This document shows positions 51,827-60,172 of a stretch of 64,000 bases of DNA, one piece after another. Every line of letters begins with the position of its first letter. Position 1 is the first letter of the stretch. This DNA comes from Mesoflavibacter sp037029465 (GTDB taxonomy: Bacteria; Bacteroidota; Bacteroidia; Flavobacteriales; Flavobacteriaceae), in contig NZ_JAYMEM010000009.1 of assembly GCF_037029465.1 (NCBI RefSeq), positions 339,420-403,419 on the forward strand, in the 5' to 3' direction. A program made the translations under genes and the position numbers. The notes beneath the pieces were generated by a model that did no database searches, was not told the DNA's origin, and was given only the letters and a program-made list of their open reading frames with translations.

Positions 51827-52718
51827 ATGAGAAATCTAATAGTATTGTTTTTTTTTTTTTTTTTACTTAATCTCATTTTCTCAAGAAATTTCGGGAACAA
51901 TAATAGATTTTGATTCCAGTGAAAAATTACCTTATGCGAATATTACATTCTTAAAAGTTAATAAAGGCAATTACTCTAAAGAAGATGGCTCGTTTAAGTT
52001 AACATTGCCAAATAAAGATTTAATTACAGATAGCCTATTAATAAGTTTTGTTGGGTATCCGTCCAAAAAAATAAGTGTAAAAAGTTTGTTGAATAATCAT
52101 AGGACTATTAAACTTAAAAAGGATAATCAAGTTTTAGACGAAGTTATTCTTAATGTAAAAAAAGCAAAATATTCATCAACAAAATCTTTAAGTGTAAAAC
52201 ATAAAGGTTTATATGCTTCTTCTGAGCCCTTTGGAAACGAAACAATTACATTTATTGAAAATGAGAAGAATAAAAAAGGGAAGATAACTAATGTCGAATT
52301 AAACTTTAAAGCTAACAAAAGAGAAAATATAAAAACTTACAAAGCTTATTTTAGAGTCAAATTTTATGAATTAGACAGTATAACTAAAGCGCCTGGTAAG
52401 TTATTGTCTTATGATGATATAATTATTAAACCTGAAAATAAGACTCAGAAAGTAAAAGTAGATTTAGAGGATAATTTTATTTTATTTCCAAAGAATGGAG
52501 TTTTTGTTGGTCTAGAGGTCATTAAACCATCTTCGGTTACTGTAAACAGTTCAATGTATGTTGTCGCTCCTGCAATAACAAAATCACATACAGAAACACC
52601 ATTGTCTTGGTATAGATATAGAGGTAAGAATTGGTTTTTAAATGACAGAAAATCTCCTTTTAAAAAGAAATTTTATACTAGTAATTACGTTTCAATTGAT
52701 GTAAAATACATTAAATAA
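51827..52718 (+). pseudogene. Exported protein with carboxypeptidase-regulatory-like domain, frameshifted at a 17-base T tract
   Basis: The ATG at 51827 reads MRNLIVLFFFFF into a tract of 17 T (51848-51864), then stops after some 20 more codons. In the frame one base over, translation continues from the tract as YLISFSQEISGTIIDFDSSE, with PYANITFLK, SKEDGSFKLTLP and ISFVGYPSKKISVKSL, and stays open to 52718. Removing one T, or adding two, joins signal peptide and mature protein into about 297 residues. The mature part is a carboxypeptidase-D-regulatory-like beta domain (about 25-105), then an unknown region with a few conserved-looking stretches (EPFGNETITFIENE, GVFVGLEVIKPS). As written it is off; it may be phase-variable or the tract length may be a sequencing error. 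Confidence 0.85.
51848..51864 (+). repeat. Homopolymer T17 tract inside a signal peptide
   Basis: Seventeen consecutive T encode the phenylalanine core of the signal peptide. It is far longer than any other homopolymer I noticed in the window and is a classic slipped-strand site. Confidence 0.9.
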
Positions 52719-52851
52719 AAAAAGATTTTATTTCTACTTCCTAAGTTGATTTTAACTTTTAACAAAATATTTCAAAAAAAATTGTAACAAATCTTGTCCT
52801 TTGTAGTCTAATTGATAATGAGTAACTTCAATCAATCAAAAATCATCAATT

Positions 52852-53553
52852 ATGCTCACCATAAAAAAACTACACAAGTCTTACCCAATTGGGGATTCTA
52901 GTCTGCATGTTTTAAAAGGAATTGATCTACAAGTCGAAGAAGGCGAAATGGTTGCCATCATGGGTTCTTCTGGTTCAGGAAAATCTACGCTGCTTAACAT
53001 TATTGGTATGTTAGACGAAGCAGATTTAGGTGAATATATTTTAGATGGCGTACCCATTAAAAATCTTACCGAGAAAAAAGCAGCCATTTATCGTAATAAA
53101 TTTTTAGGATTTATATTTCAGTCGTTTAACTTAATCAGTTACAAAAACGCTTTAGAAAATGTGGCGCTACCGCTATACTATCAAGGTCAAAAAAGAAAAG
53201 AACGTTTAGAAAAAGCCTTATTTCATCTTGAAAAAGTAGGTTTAAAAGAATGGGCACATCACTTGCCAAACGAGCTTTCTGGAGGACAAAAACAACGTGT
53301 TGCAATTGCTCGCGCTTTAGCAGCCAACCCAAAACTGTTACTAGCAGATGAGCCAACAGGAGCTTTAGATACCAAAACATCTTATGAGATTATGGATTTT
53401 ATCCAGTCTTTAAATGATGAAGGAAAAACAATATTAATGGTTACCCACGAAGAAGATATAGCCAATATGTGCAAGCGTATAGTACGTCTTAAAGATGGTG
53501 TGATTATGGAAGATACAGTTGTAGAACAAGTAAGAGCATCTCAATATGTTTGA
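52852..53553 (+). CDS. ABC transporter ATP-binding protein (MacB/LolD-type)
   Basis: The 233-residue ATPase has Walker A GSSGSGKSTLLN (about 41), Q-loop FQSFNLI, signature LSGGQKQRVAIARAL, Walker B LLADEPTGALD and the H-loop VTHE. This is the LolD/MacB class that works with FtsX-type permeases in mechanotransmission. Unlike MacB of E. coli, ATPase and permease are on separate polypeptides. The next gene overlaps its end by eight bases. First gene of the efflux operon. Confidence 0.95.
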   Translation: MLTIKKLHKSYPIGDSSLHVLKGIDLQVEEGEMVAIMGSSGSGKSTLLNIIGMLDEADLGEYILDGVPIKNLTEKKAAIYRNKFLGFIFQSFNLISYKNALENVALPLYYQGQKRKERLEKALFHLEKVGLKEWAHHLPNELSGGQKQRVAIARALAANPKLLLADEPTGALDTKTSYEIMDFIQSLNDEGKTILMVTHEEDIANMCKRIVRLKDGVIMEDTVVEQVRASQYV

Positions 53554-54775
53554 TATAGATCTTTGGCGCGAGATATTTCAAAGTATCAACAAAAACCGAA
53601 CTAGAAGTTTACTGTCTGGTTTTACGGTAGCATTTGCTATTTTGTTGTTTGTTATACTTTTTGGTATTGCCAACGGACTTAAAAATACCTTTGCAGAAGC
53701 TTTTGTAGATGATGCCGCCAATTCTATTAATATTTTTGCTGGTATGACAACCAAAGCCTACAAAGGGTTGCAATCAGGTAGACGTATTCAACTTAAAAAT
53801 GAAGATCAAGATTTCATAGAAGACGAATACGGAAATAAAATACAATATATCACTTCAAGAATTTACAAAAACGTCAACGCATCTTTCCGTAATGAAAAAA
53901 ACAGTTACAATTTAAGAGCTGTAAATCCAGATCATCAGTTTTTAGAAAAAACGATGATAAGAGATGGACGATATATAAATCAATTAGATATTGATAATAA
54001 GTCTAAAGTTGTTGTTATTGGTCGTTTAGTTGAAGAAGATTTATTCTTAAAAACAACTGCTTTGGGTAAATATATCAACTTAAGTGGTATACCTTATAAA
54101 GTCGTAGGAATTTTTACTGATGATGGTGGAGATAATGAAGAACGAATGATTTATATGCCAGTATCAACTGCGCAACAGGTTTATGGTAATAATGATTATA
54201 TAGATCAGATCAACTTAGGGTATAATCCAGAGATGGATTATGATCAAGCTATAAATTTTGGAAGACAATTAGAAAATAAATTAAAAGAACGTTTTACAAT
54301 TTCACCTAAAGATCAACGCGCCATTAGAATTCGTAATATGGCAGAAGGAACTCAGCAGATTGGTATGATGACCTTTGGTTTAACTGTTATTATCATTGTC
54401 ATCGGGTTTGGAACTTTGATTGCAGGAATTGTTGGTATTAGCAACATTATGATTTTTATAGTGAAAGAACGTACCAAAGAAATAGGTATACGTAAAGCAC
54501 TTGGGGCATCACCACGATCAATAGTTTCAATAATTTTAATAGAATCTATCCTAATTACAGCAATTGCTGGTTATGTAGGATTGTTAATTGGTGTTGGTGT
54601 TTTAGAATTTGTTGGACCAATTTTAGAGCCTTACTTTATTAAAGATCCAGGTGTAAGTACCAGTTTGGTTGTAAGTGCAACCATTACGTTAATTATTGCA
54701 GGATCTATAGCAGGATATTTACCAGCAAAAAAGGCATCAAAAATAAAACCAATAGTAGCACTTAGAAACGATTAA
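53546..54775 (+). CDS. FtsX/MacB-type ABC permease 1
   Basis: The 409-residue permease has the MacB layout: a first helix (about 21-42), a periplasmic MacB-PCD domain (about 48-240) and three C-terminal helices (about 275-405) with SNIMIFIVKERTKEIGIRKA, the ATPase-coupling motif. It overlaps the ATPase gene by eight bases and ends one base before the second permease, so the pair probably forms a heterodimer. Substrate unknown. Confidence 0.93.
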   Translation: MFDIDLWREIFQSINKNRTRSLLSGFTVAFAILLFVILFGIANGLKNTFAEAFVDDAANSINIFAGMTTKAYKGLQSGRRIQLKNEDQDFIEDEYGNKIQYITSRIYKNVNASFRNEKNSYNLRAVNPDHQFLEKTMIRDGRYINQLDIDNKSKVVVIGRLVEEDLFLKTTALGKYINLSGIPYKVVGIFTDDGGDNEERMIYMPVSTAQQVYGNNDYIDQINLGYNPEMDYDQAINFGRQLENKLKERFTISPKDQRAIRIRNMAEGTQQIGMMTFGLTVIIIVIGFGTLIAGIVGISNIMIFIVKERTKEIGIRKALGASPRSIVSIILIESILITAIAGYVGLLIGVGVLEFVGPILEPYFIKDPGVSTSLVVSATITLIIAGSIAGYLPAKKASKIKPIVALRND

Positions 54776-54776
54776 T

Positions 54777-56018
54777 ATGAAGTTTTTATTCGAAAGAGAT
54801 ACTTGGCAAGAAGTGTACGAAAGTTTAAGCAAAAATAAACTTCGTACCATATTAACCATGGTTGGTGTTTGGTGGGGAATTTTACTCCTTATCGGTTTAC
54901 TTGGTGCTGCACGCGGATTAGAAAATTCGTTTAACAGATTATTTGGTGACTTTGCTACAAACAGTGTATTTGTTTGGGGACAAAGTACAAGCAAACCTTT
55001 TAAAGGTTTTCAAGAAGGAAGACAAGTACAATTACAATTATCTGACGCTAAAAAAGTAGAAGAAAATGTAGAAGGGATTGAGTTTGTTGTACCTCGTAAT
55101 CAAAATCAAGCACAAGTTGTTAGAAATTTTTTATCAGGGACATTTAGTTTAAATGGAGATTATCCTTTATTAGATAAAGTACAGAAGAAAAAGCTAATTC
55201 ACGGTAGATTTATCAATCAAAATGATATAGATAATAATAGAAAAGTTGTTGTGATTTCAGAAGAAGTCTACAAGCAATTATTTGAAAAAGATGCCGAAAT
55301 GATTGGCGAATACGTTCAAATAAACGACATGAATTTTAAAGTGGTTGGTATGTTCCAAAACGGAAATGTAAATATGGGACCAACCAGTGATATGCACATA
55401 CCGTTTACAACATTTCAGCAGATCTATAATTTAGGAGATAGAATTGGTTGGATGATGATTACCGGTAAACCAGAATATGATATCGCTCAAATAGAACAAG
55501 ACGCAAAATTATTACTGCGTAATCTAAATAGAATTCACCCAGAAGATAATCGTGCTTTTGGTAGTTTTAACTTAGGTAAAGAGTTTAAAAAAGTAACCGG
55601 CTTTTTAGTTGGTATGCAGTTTTTAACTTGGTTTGTAGGTATAGCAACATTAATTGCAGGTGTTTTTGCAATTGGAAATATTTTACTAATTACAGTAAAA
55701 GAACGTACTAAAGAAATTGGTGTAAGACGAGCATTAGGGGCAACACCTTTTGAGATAAAACGACAAATTTTAGTAGAAGCCGTTTTCTTAACCATATTTG
55801 CAGGAATATTAGGAATAATTTCTGGAGGTTGGATATTAATAGCATTAGATGCAGCTTTTGGACAAGGTGATGAAGCGGTTATAGTAAACGCTTCAGTCTC
55901 TATAGCAGTCGTTTTTATAGCATTAATTATACTTGTTGTTTTAGGAACATTAATAGGATTAATACCAGCATTTAAAGCCACAAGTATAAAACCAATAGAA
56001 GCATTAAGAGAAGAATAA
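54777..56018 (+). CDS. FtsX/MacB-type ABC permease 2
   Basis: The 413-residue protein is a paralogue of the gene before it, with the same arrangement: helix about 20-40, periplasmic domain, and three C-terminal helices starting FLTWFVGIATLIAGVFAIGN with ITVKERTKEIGVRRALGATP. It starts one base after the first permease's stop. Two different half-permeases instead of a homodimer is the usual bacteroidotal version of MacAB-like systems. Confidence 0.93.
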   Translation: MKFLFERDTWQEVYESLSKNKLRTILTMVGVWWGILLLIGLLGAARGLENSFNRLFGDFATNSVFVWGQSTSKPFKGFQEGRQVQLQLSDAKKVEENVEGIEFVVPRNQNQAQVVRNFLSGTFSLNGDYPLLDKVQKKKLIHGRFINQNDIDNNRKVVVISEEVYKQLFEKDAEMIGEYVQINDMNFKVVGMFQNGNVNMGPTSDMHIPFTTFQQIYNLGDRIGWMMITGKPEYDIAQIEQDAKLLLRNLNRIHPEDNRAFGSFNLGKEFKKVTGFLVGMQFLTWFVGIATLIAGVFAIGNILLITVKERTKEIGVRRALGATPFEIKRQILVEAVFLTIFAGILGIISGGWILIALDAAFGQGDEAVIVNASVSIAVVFIALIILVVLGTLIGLIPAFKATSIKPIEALREE

Positions 56019-56048
56019 ACTAAACAATCAAAATTAATAATCAATACA

Positions 56049-57170
56049 ATGAGTAAAACAGCAAAAATCCTAATTAGCGTCATAGTAATAGTATTACTGC
56101 TAGCTGTAGTTTTAAAGTATTTTAATAACGCTAATTCTAAAGCTATTGAAGAGTTTAAAGTGGAAGAGCCATTTTATACCTCAATTAACACTAAAGTTGT
56201 CGCAACAGGAAAATTAAATCCAGAGGAAGAAATTGAGCTTAAACCTCAAATCTCAGGAATCGTAGATAAAGTGTTAGTAGAAGAAGGAGATATCGTAGAA
56301 AAAGGAGATTTAATTGCAAAAATTAGAGTCGTTCCTAACGAGCAAAATTTAGCAAGTGCAAGCAGTCGTATTGCATCAGCTAAATTATCTATGAATAATG
56401 CTGAAACACTGTACAACAGAAACAAAACTCTTTTTGAAAAAGGAGTAGTTTCTAAACAAGATTTTGAAAATAGCGAGCTGTCTTACAACCAAGCTAAAGA
56501 AACTTATAACCAAGCTTTAAACGATTATCAAATCATAAAACGCGGATCGTTATCTGGCGGAAGTAGTGCAAACACAAACATTACTGCACAAATTGCAGGA
56601 ACAATTCTAGAAATCCCAATTCGAGAAGGTGACCAAGTCATTCAAAGTAACAACTTTAATGCAGGTACAACTATTGCTACTATTGCAGATATGAGTAAAA
56701 TGATTTTTGAAGGAAAAGTAGACGAAGCTGAAGTTGGTAAAATAGAAGAAGGCAAAAAGATAAAAGTAGTTTTAGGAGCTTTAAACGAAAAAGACTTCCC
56801 TGCAACTTTAACCTTTGTAGCGCCTAAAGGAATAGAAGAAAATGGTGCAGTACAATTTACTATTAAAGCAGATGTAGATGTAGAACAATCTACAAAAATT
56901 AGAGCAGGTTATAGTGCTAATGCAGAAATAGAAATGGAAAGCAAAGACAGTATTCTTTCAATTAAAGAATCATTACTTCAGTTTGATAGAATAACAGAAA
57001 AGCCATTTGTTGAAAAACAAAAAGAAGACGGCACTTTTGAAAAAGTAGATGTAGAAACTGGTATATCAGACGGTATCAATATCGAAATTACTGAAGGTGT
57101 AAGCGAAGGAGATAAAATAAAAGTGTGGAATAAAGCATCAAAAGATAATAATGATGGAGGTAACAACTAA
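56049..57170 (+). CDS. Periplasmic adaptor (membrane fusion) protein, MacA/HlyD type
   Basis: The 373-residue adaptor bridges the permeases and the outer-membrane channel. It has an N-terminal anchor (about 7-24), a biotinyl-lipoyl-like half (ATGKLNPEEEIELKPQISGI), a long alpha-hairpin (about 100-170, with SRIASAKLSMNNAETLYNRN), the second lipoyl half (TAQIAGTILEIPIREGDQVI) and beta-barrel and membrane-proximal domains. The C-terminus DNNDGGNN overlaps the TolC-like gene by 20 bases. Confidence 0.93.
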   Translation: MSKTAKILISVIVIVLLLAVVLKYFNNANSKAIEEFKVEEPFYTSINTKVVATGKLNPEEEIELKPQISGIVDKVLVEEGDIVEKGDLIAKIRVVPNEQNLASASSRIASAKLSMNNAETLYNRNKTLFEKGVVSKQDFENSELSYNQAKETYNQALNDYQIIKRGSLSGGSSANTNITAQIAGTILEIPIREGDQVIQSNNFNAGTTIATIADMSKMIFEGKVDEAEVGKIEEGKKIKVVLGALNEKDFPATLTFVAPKGIEENGAVQFTIKADVDVEQSTKIRAGYSANAEIEMESKDSILSIKESLLQFDRITEKPFVEKQKEDGTFEKVDVETGISDGINIEITEGVSEGDKIKVWNKASKDNNDGGNN

Positions 57171-58491
57171 GATAAAACAACTAGCCCTAGCAGGATTGCT
57201 GTTAGTAGGATTATCTGCTTCAGCACAACAAAAAAAATGGAGCTTACAAGAGTGTGTAGATTATGCGCTTGAGAATAATATAACTATTTTACAAGGTGAA
57301 AATGCTATTTTAACTAATGAGCAAAATGTAGATGCTGCCAATGGACAATTTTTACCAAGTGTAAGCGGATTTGTAGGTCATACAGTATCCTTAGGAAACA
57401 GAGAACTTTTCCCTGGGCAATTTGTAGATCGTACAGATAACTCTACAAATGCCTCTATAAGTTTGAGTCAAACTGTTTTTAATGGATTTAGATTAACAAA
57501 TCTTTATAAGCAGTCACAACTTAATTTAGAAACTTCAAAGCTAGAACTTAATAGAATAAAGGACGATATTTCTTTAAACGTTGTTAACGCATATTTAAAT
57601 GTGCTATTCAATATCGAAAATCTTGAAATAGCACAAGCGCAGTACGATTTTAGTAAGAAACAATTAGATCAAGTACGAGAGTTGGTTGAAGCAGGTGTAC
57701 AACCTCAAGCCAATGTTTATGATGCAGAAGCAACACTAAGCAGTGATCTTCAAAATGTAACAGTTGCTGAAAATAATTATGAATTAGCATTACTTTCTTT
57801 ATCTCAATTGTTACAATTACCCTATGAAGGTTTTGAAGTAGAAGTAATAGAGTTAGATAACCCTTCATCAGAATTGATGTATAAGAATGCTAGTCCAATA
57901 GTTAGTTATGCTCTAGACAATAGATACGAAATTAAAGTAGCTCAAAAAAACATTGAAAACTCTGCTTTAAATACAGAAATATCTAAGAGTGGATATTTAC
58001 CAACAGTTTCATTTAACTACGCATTTGGATCGAATGTCTTTTTTACAAATCTTATAGACACAGAAGATTCTTTTTTCAATCAGTTAAATAACCAAAAAGG
58101 ACATAGATTTTCTTTAAATGTAAGCGTTCCAATATTTTCGCAGTTTCAGAATAAAACCAATGTCGCTAAAGCAAAAATTCAAGAAGAAAATGCTCAGCTT
58201 AATCTTAAACAAGCTAAGTTAGATGTAGAAGCAAATGTACAACGTGCCTTTACAGATGCTAAAGCAGCTTTAAGAGCTTACGAAGCGGCAAAGTCTAGCC
58301 TGCAATCTCAAAAAATTGCATTTCAAAACTCACAAGAAAGATATGATATAGGCGCAATGAATGCTTTTGATTTAGAACAATCAAGATTAAGATTGGTCAA
58401 TGCAGAATCATCTTTAATTAATGCTAAATACGATTTTATTTTTAAAACAAAAGTGTTAGATTTCTACCTTGGTAAACCAATAACTCAGTAA
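57151..58491 (+). CDS. TolC-family outer-membrane efflux channel
   Basis: The 446-residue protein has a signal peptide ending GLSASAQ and two repeats of the OEP/TolC domain (about 32-225 and 245-435), beginning KKWSLQECVDYALENNITI and with the second at YALDNRYEIKVAQKNIENS. The long helices form the channel's periplasmic tunnel. It overlaps the adaptor gene by 20 bases. Two adjacent ATG codons give a one-codon doubt about the start. It completes a tripartite efflux set. Confidence 0.93.
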   Translation: MMEVTTKIKQLALAGLLLVGLSASAQQKKWSLQECVDYALENNITILQGENAILTNEQNVDAANGQFLPSVSGFVGHTVSLGNRELFPGQFVDRTDNSTNASISLSQTVFNGFRLTNLYKQSQLNLETSKLELNRIKDDISLNVVNAYLNVLFNIENLEIAQAQYDFSKKQLDQVRELVEAGVQPQANVYDAEATLSSDLQNVTVAENNYELALLSLSQLLQLPYEGFEVEVIELDNPSSELMYKNASPIVSYALDNRYEIKVAQKNIENSALNTEISKSGYLPTVSFNYAFGSNVFFTNLIDTEDSFFNQLNNQKGHRFSLNVSVPIFSQFQNKTNVAKAKIQEENAQLNLKQAKLDVEANVQRAFTDAKAALRAYEAAKSSLQSQKIAFQNSQERYDIGAMNAFDLEQSRLRLVNAESSLINAKYDFIFKTKVLDFYLGKPITQ

Positions 58492-58495
58492 TACT

Positions 58496-59164
58496 TTGGC
58501 ATACATTTTAAATATAGAAACTGCAACAACAAACTGTTCTGTTTCTGTTGCAAAAGACGGTAAAACTATAGCTTTAAAAGAAGACTATGACAACGGTTAT
58601 AGTCATGCAGAAAAGCTTCATGTTTATATAGATGAAGTTTTAAAAGAAGCACAAATCGAAAAGCAACAATTAGATGCAGTTGCGGTTAGTAAAGGACCAG
58701 GTTCTTATACTGGTTTGCGTATTGGTGTATCAGCAGCAAAAGGATTGTGCTTTGCGTTAGAAGTTCCTTTAATTGCTGTATCTACTTTAGAGGCTTTAGC
58801 ACATCAAGTTGAAGCTGAAAGCGGCTTAATTGTACCAATGTTAGATGCGAGACGCTTAGAAGTGTATTCAGCAATTTTCAATTCAGATTATCAAGAAGTA
58901 AGAGCTATTGAAGCTCAAGTTTTAGATGAAAACTCTTTCTCTGAATATTTAAAAGAGAATAAAGTCTATTTTATAGGGAATGGTGTAAAAAAGACAATGG
59001 ATTTAATTAAAAGCGAAAACGCAATTTTTATAGAAGAAAAGTTGCCTTCAGCTAAAGAAATGAGTGTATTGTCTTTTGAAGCATACAAAATAAGCAACAT
59101 ACAAGATGTTGCTTATTTTGAACCTTTTTATTTAAAAGATTTTGTTGCTGTAAAAGCTAAATAA
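58496..59164 (+). CDS. tsaB: tRNA N6-threonylcarbamoyladenosine protein TsaB
   Basis: The 222-residue protein partners with TsaD in making t6A at position 37 of ANN-decoding tRNAs. It has the ASKHA-fold start ILNIETATTNCSVSVAKDG and the central KGPGSYTGLRIGVSAAKGL. It starts at TTG 58496, four bases after the TolC-like stop, and ends directly against the convergent mscS gene with no base between the stop codons. It is likely co-transcribed with the efflux genes. Confidence 0.95.
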   Translation: MAYILNIETATTNCSVSVAKDGKTIALKEDYDNGYSHAEKLHVYIDEVLKEAQIEKQQLDAVAVSKGPGSYTGLRIGVSAAKGLCFALEVPLIAVSTLEALAHQVEAESGLIVPMLDARRLEVYSAIFNSDYQEVRAIEAQVLDENSFSEYLKENKVYFIGNGVKKTMDLIKSENAIFIEEKLPSAKEMSVLSFEAYKISNIQDVAYFEPFYLKDFVAVKAK

Positions 59165-59974
59165 TTAGCCTTTTTTTTGTATTTCAACTTGATGTGGGTA
59201 AGGTATTTCTATACAAGCAGCGTCTAGAGCTTCTTTTGTGTTTTCCATAGTTTCAAAATATACAGCCCAATAATCCTCAGCCTTACACCAAGGTCTAACA
59301 GCGAAGTTTACAGAGCTATCAGCTAGTTCTAAAACGTTAACCGTAGGAGCAGGTTCTTTTAAAACTTTAGGGTTTTCTGTAATAACTTTCATTAAAACCT
59401 CTTTGGTTTTTTTAATATCAGAATCGTATCCAACACCAAACACTAAGTCTACACGTCTTGTACCTTCTGTAGTGTAGTTTACAATGTTTCCATTAGATAA
59501 TGCACCATTTGGGATAATAATTTCTTTGTTGGATAGTCCGATAAGTTTTGTTGTAAAAATTTCAATTTCTTTTACAACACCAATTTCACCTTGAGCTTCA
59601 ATTAAATCGCCTATTTTTATAGGTTTAAAAATCATTAATAAAACTCCGCCTGCAAAGTTGCCTAAAGAACCTTGTAATGCCATACCAATTGCTAAACCAG
59701 CAGCTGCTAAAATTGCTGCAAAAGATGTAGTTTCTACACCAAGTTTAGATAGAATTGCAAGTATTAGTAAGATTTTTAAAACCCATCCTAAGAAGTTAAC
59801 TAAAAACTTTTTTAGGCTTTCGTCGTACTCTCTTTTTTCCATAAATTTCTTAGTAGAACTAAGGAGTTTTTTAATAATCCATGATCCAACAATCCAGATA
59901 ATAATTGCGGCAATAATTCTTAATCCATAATCAGCAGCGTATTTAATACCTGTATCAATCCATTCTTCTTTCAT
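59165..59974 (-). CDS. mscS: Small-conductance mechanosensitive channel (MscS family)
   Basis: The 269-residue protein has three N-terminal helices (about 13-33, 57-80 and 83-112), the third being the pore helix AAAGLAIGMALQGSLGNFAGG, followed by the beta domain (IFKPIKIGDLIEAQGEIGVV) and the alpha/beta C-terminal vestibule domain. It relieves turgor under hypo-osmotic shock. The length is near that of E. coli MscS. Upstream is the 198-base gap before the large adhesin gene. Confidence 0.95.
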   Translation of the reverse strand: MKEEWIDTGIKYAADYGLRIIAAIIIWIVGSWIIKKLLSSTKKFMEKREYDESLKKFLVNFLGWVLKILLILAILSKLGVETTSFAAILAAAGLAIGMALQGSLGNFAGGVLLMIFKPIKIGDLIEAQGEIGVVKEIEIFTTKLIGLSNKEIIIPNGALSNGNIVNYTTEGTRRVDLVFGVGYDSDIKKTKEVLMKVITENPKVLKEPAPTVNVLELADSSVNFAVRPWCKAEDYWAVYFETMENTKEALDAACIEIPYPHQVEIQKKG

Positions 59975-60037
59975 AATTAAATATTTATTCAGTTGATTTT
60001 AAGTTCAAAGTTAGGAATTTATTATGTTAACTTGTTT

Positions 60038-60045
60038 TATATTTG
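60038..60045 (+). promoter_or_regulatory. -7 promoter element of the adhesin-like gene
   Basis: TATATTTG matches TAnnTTTG, giving a start near 60049 and a leader of about 124 bases. Confidence 0.45.
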
Positions 60046-60050
60046 GTGAA

Positions 60051-60064
60051 ACTATTTAAATAGT
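60051..60064. promoter_or_regulatory. 14-bp palindrome at the predicted start of the adhesin transcript
   Basis: ACTATTTAAATAGT is a perfect palindrome beginning two bases after the predicted start site. It is AT-rich, so chance is possible, but the position suits an operator. Confidence 0.35.
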
Positions 60065-60172
60065 CGAAAAGCGATTTTTATCGATGAAATAGTTAAATAA
60101 TCAGATTTATTAGGCAGAATTCGCTCTAAGTTGTAAATTCAGCCTTATTTTAACAAATTCTTTACAAAAAGC

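Noticed and set aside
55535..56083. 182-codon open frame on the minus strand
   Set aside because: It is a T/I/A-rich shadow of the second ABC permease, with no domain and no promoter; the sense frame is a clear FtsX-type permease.
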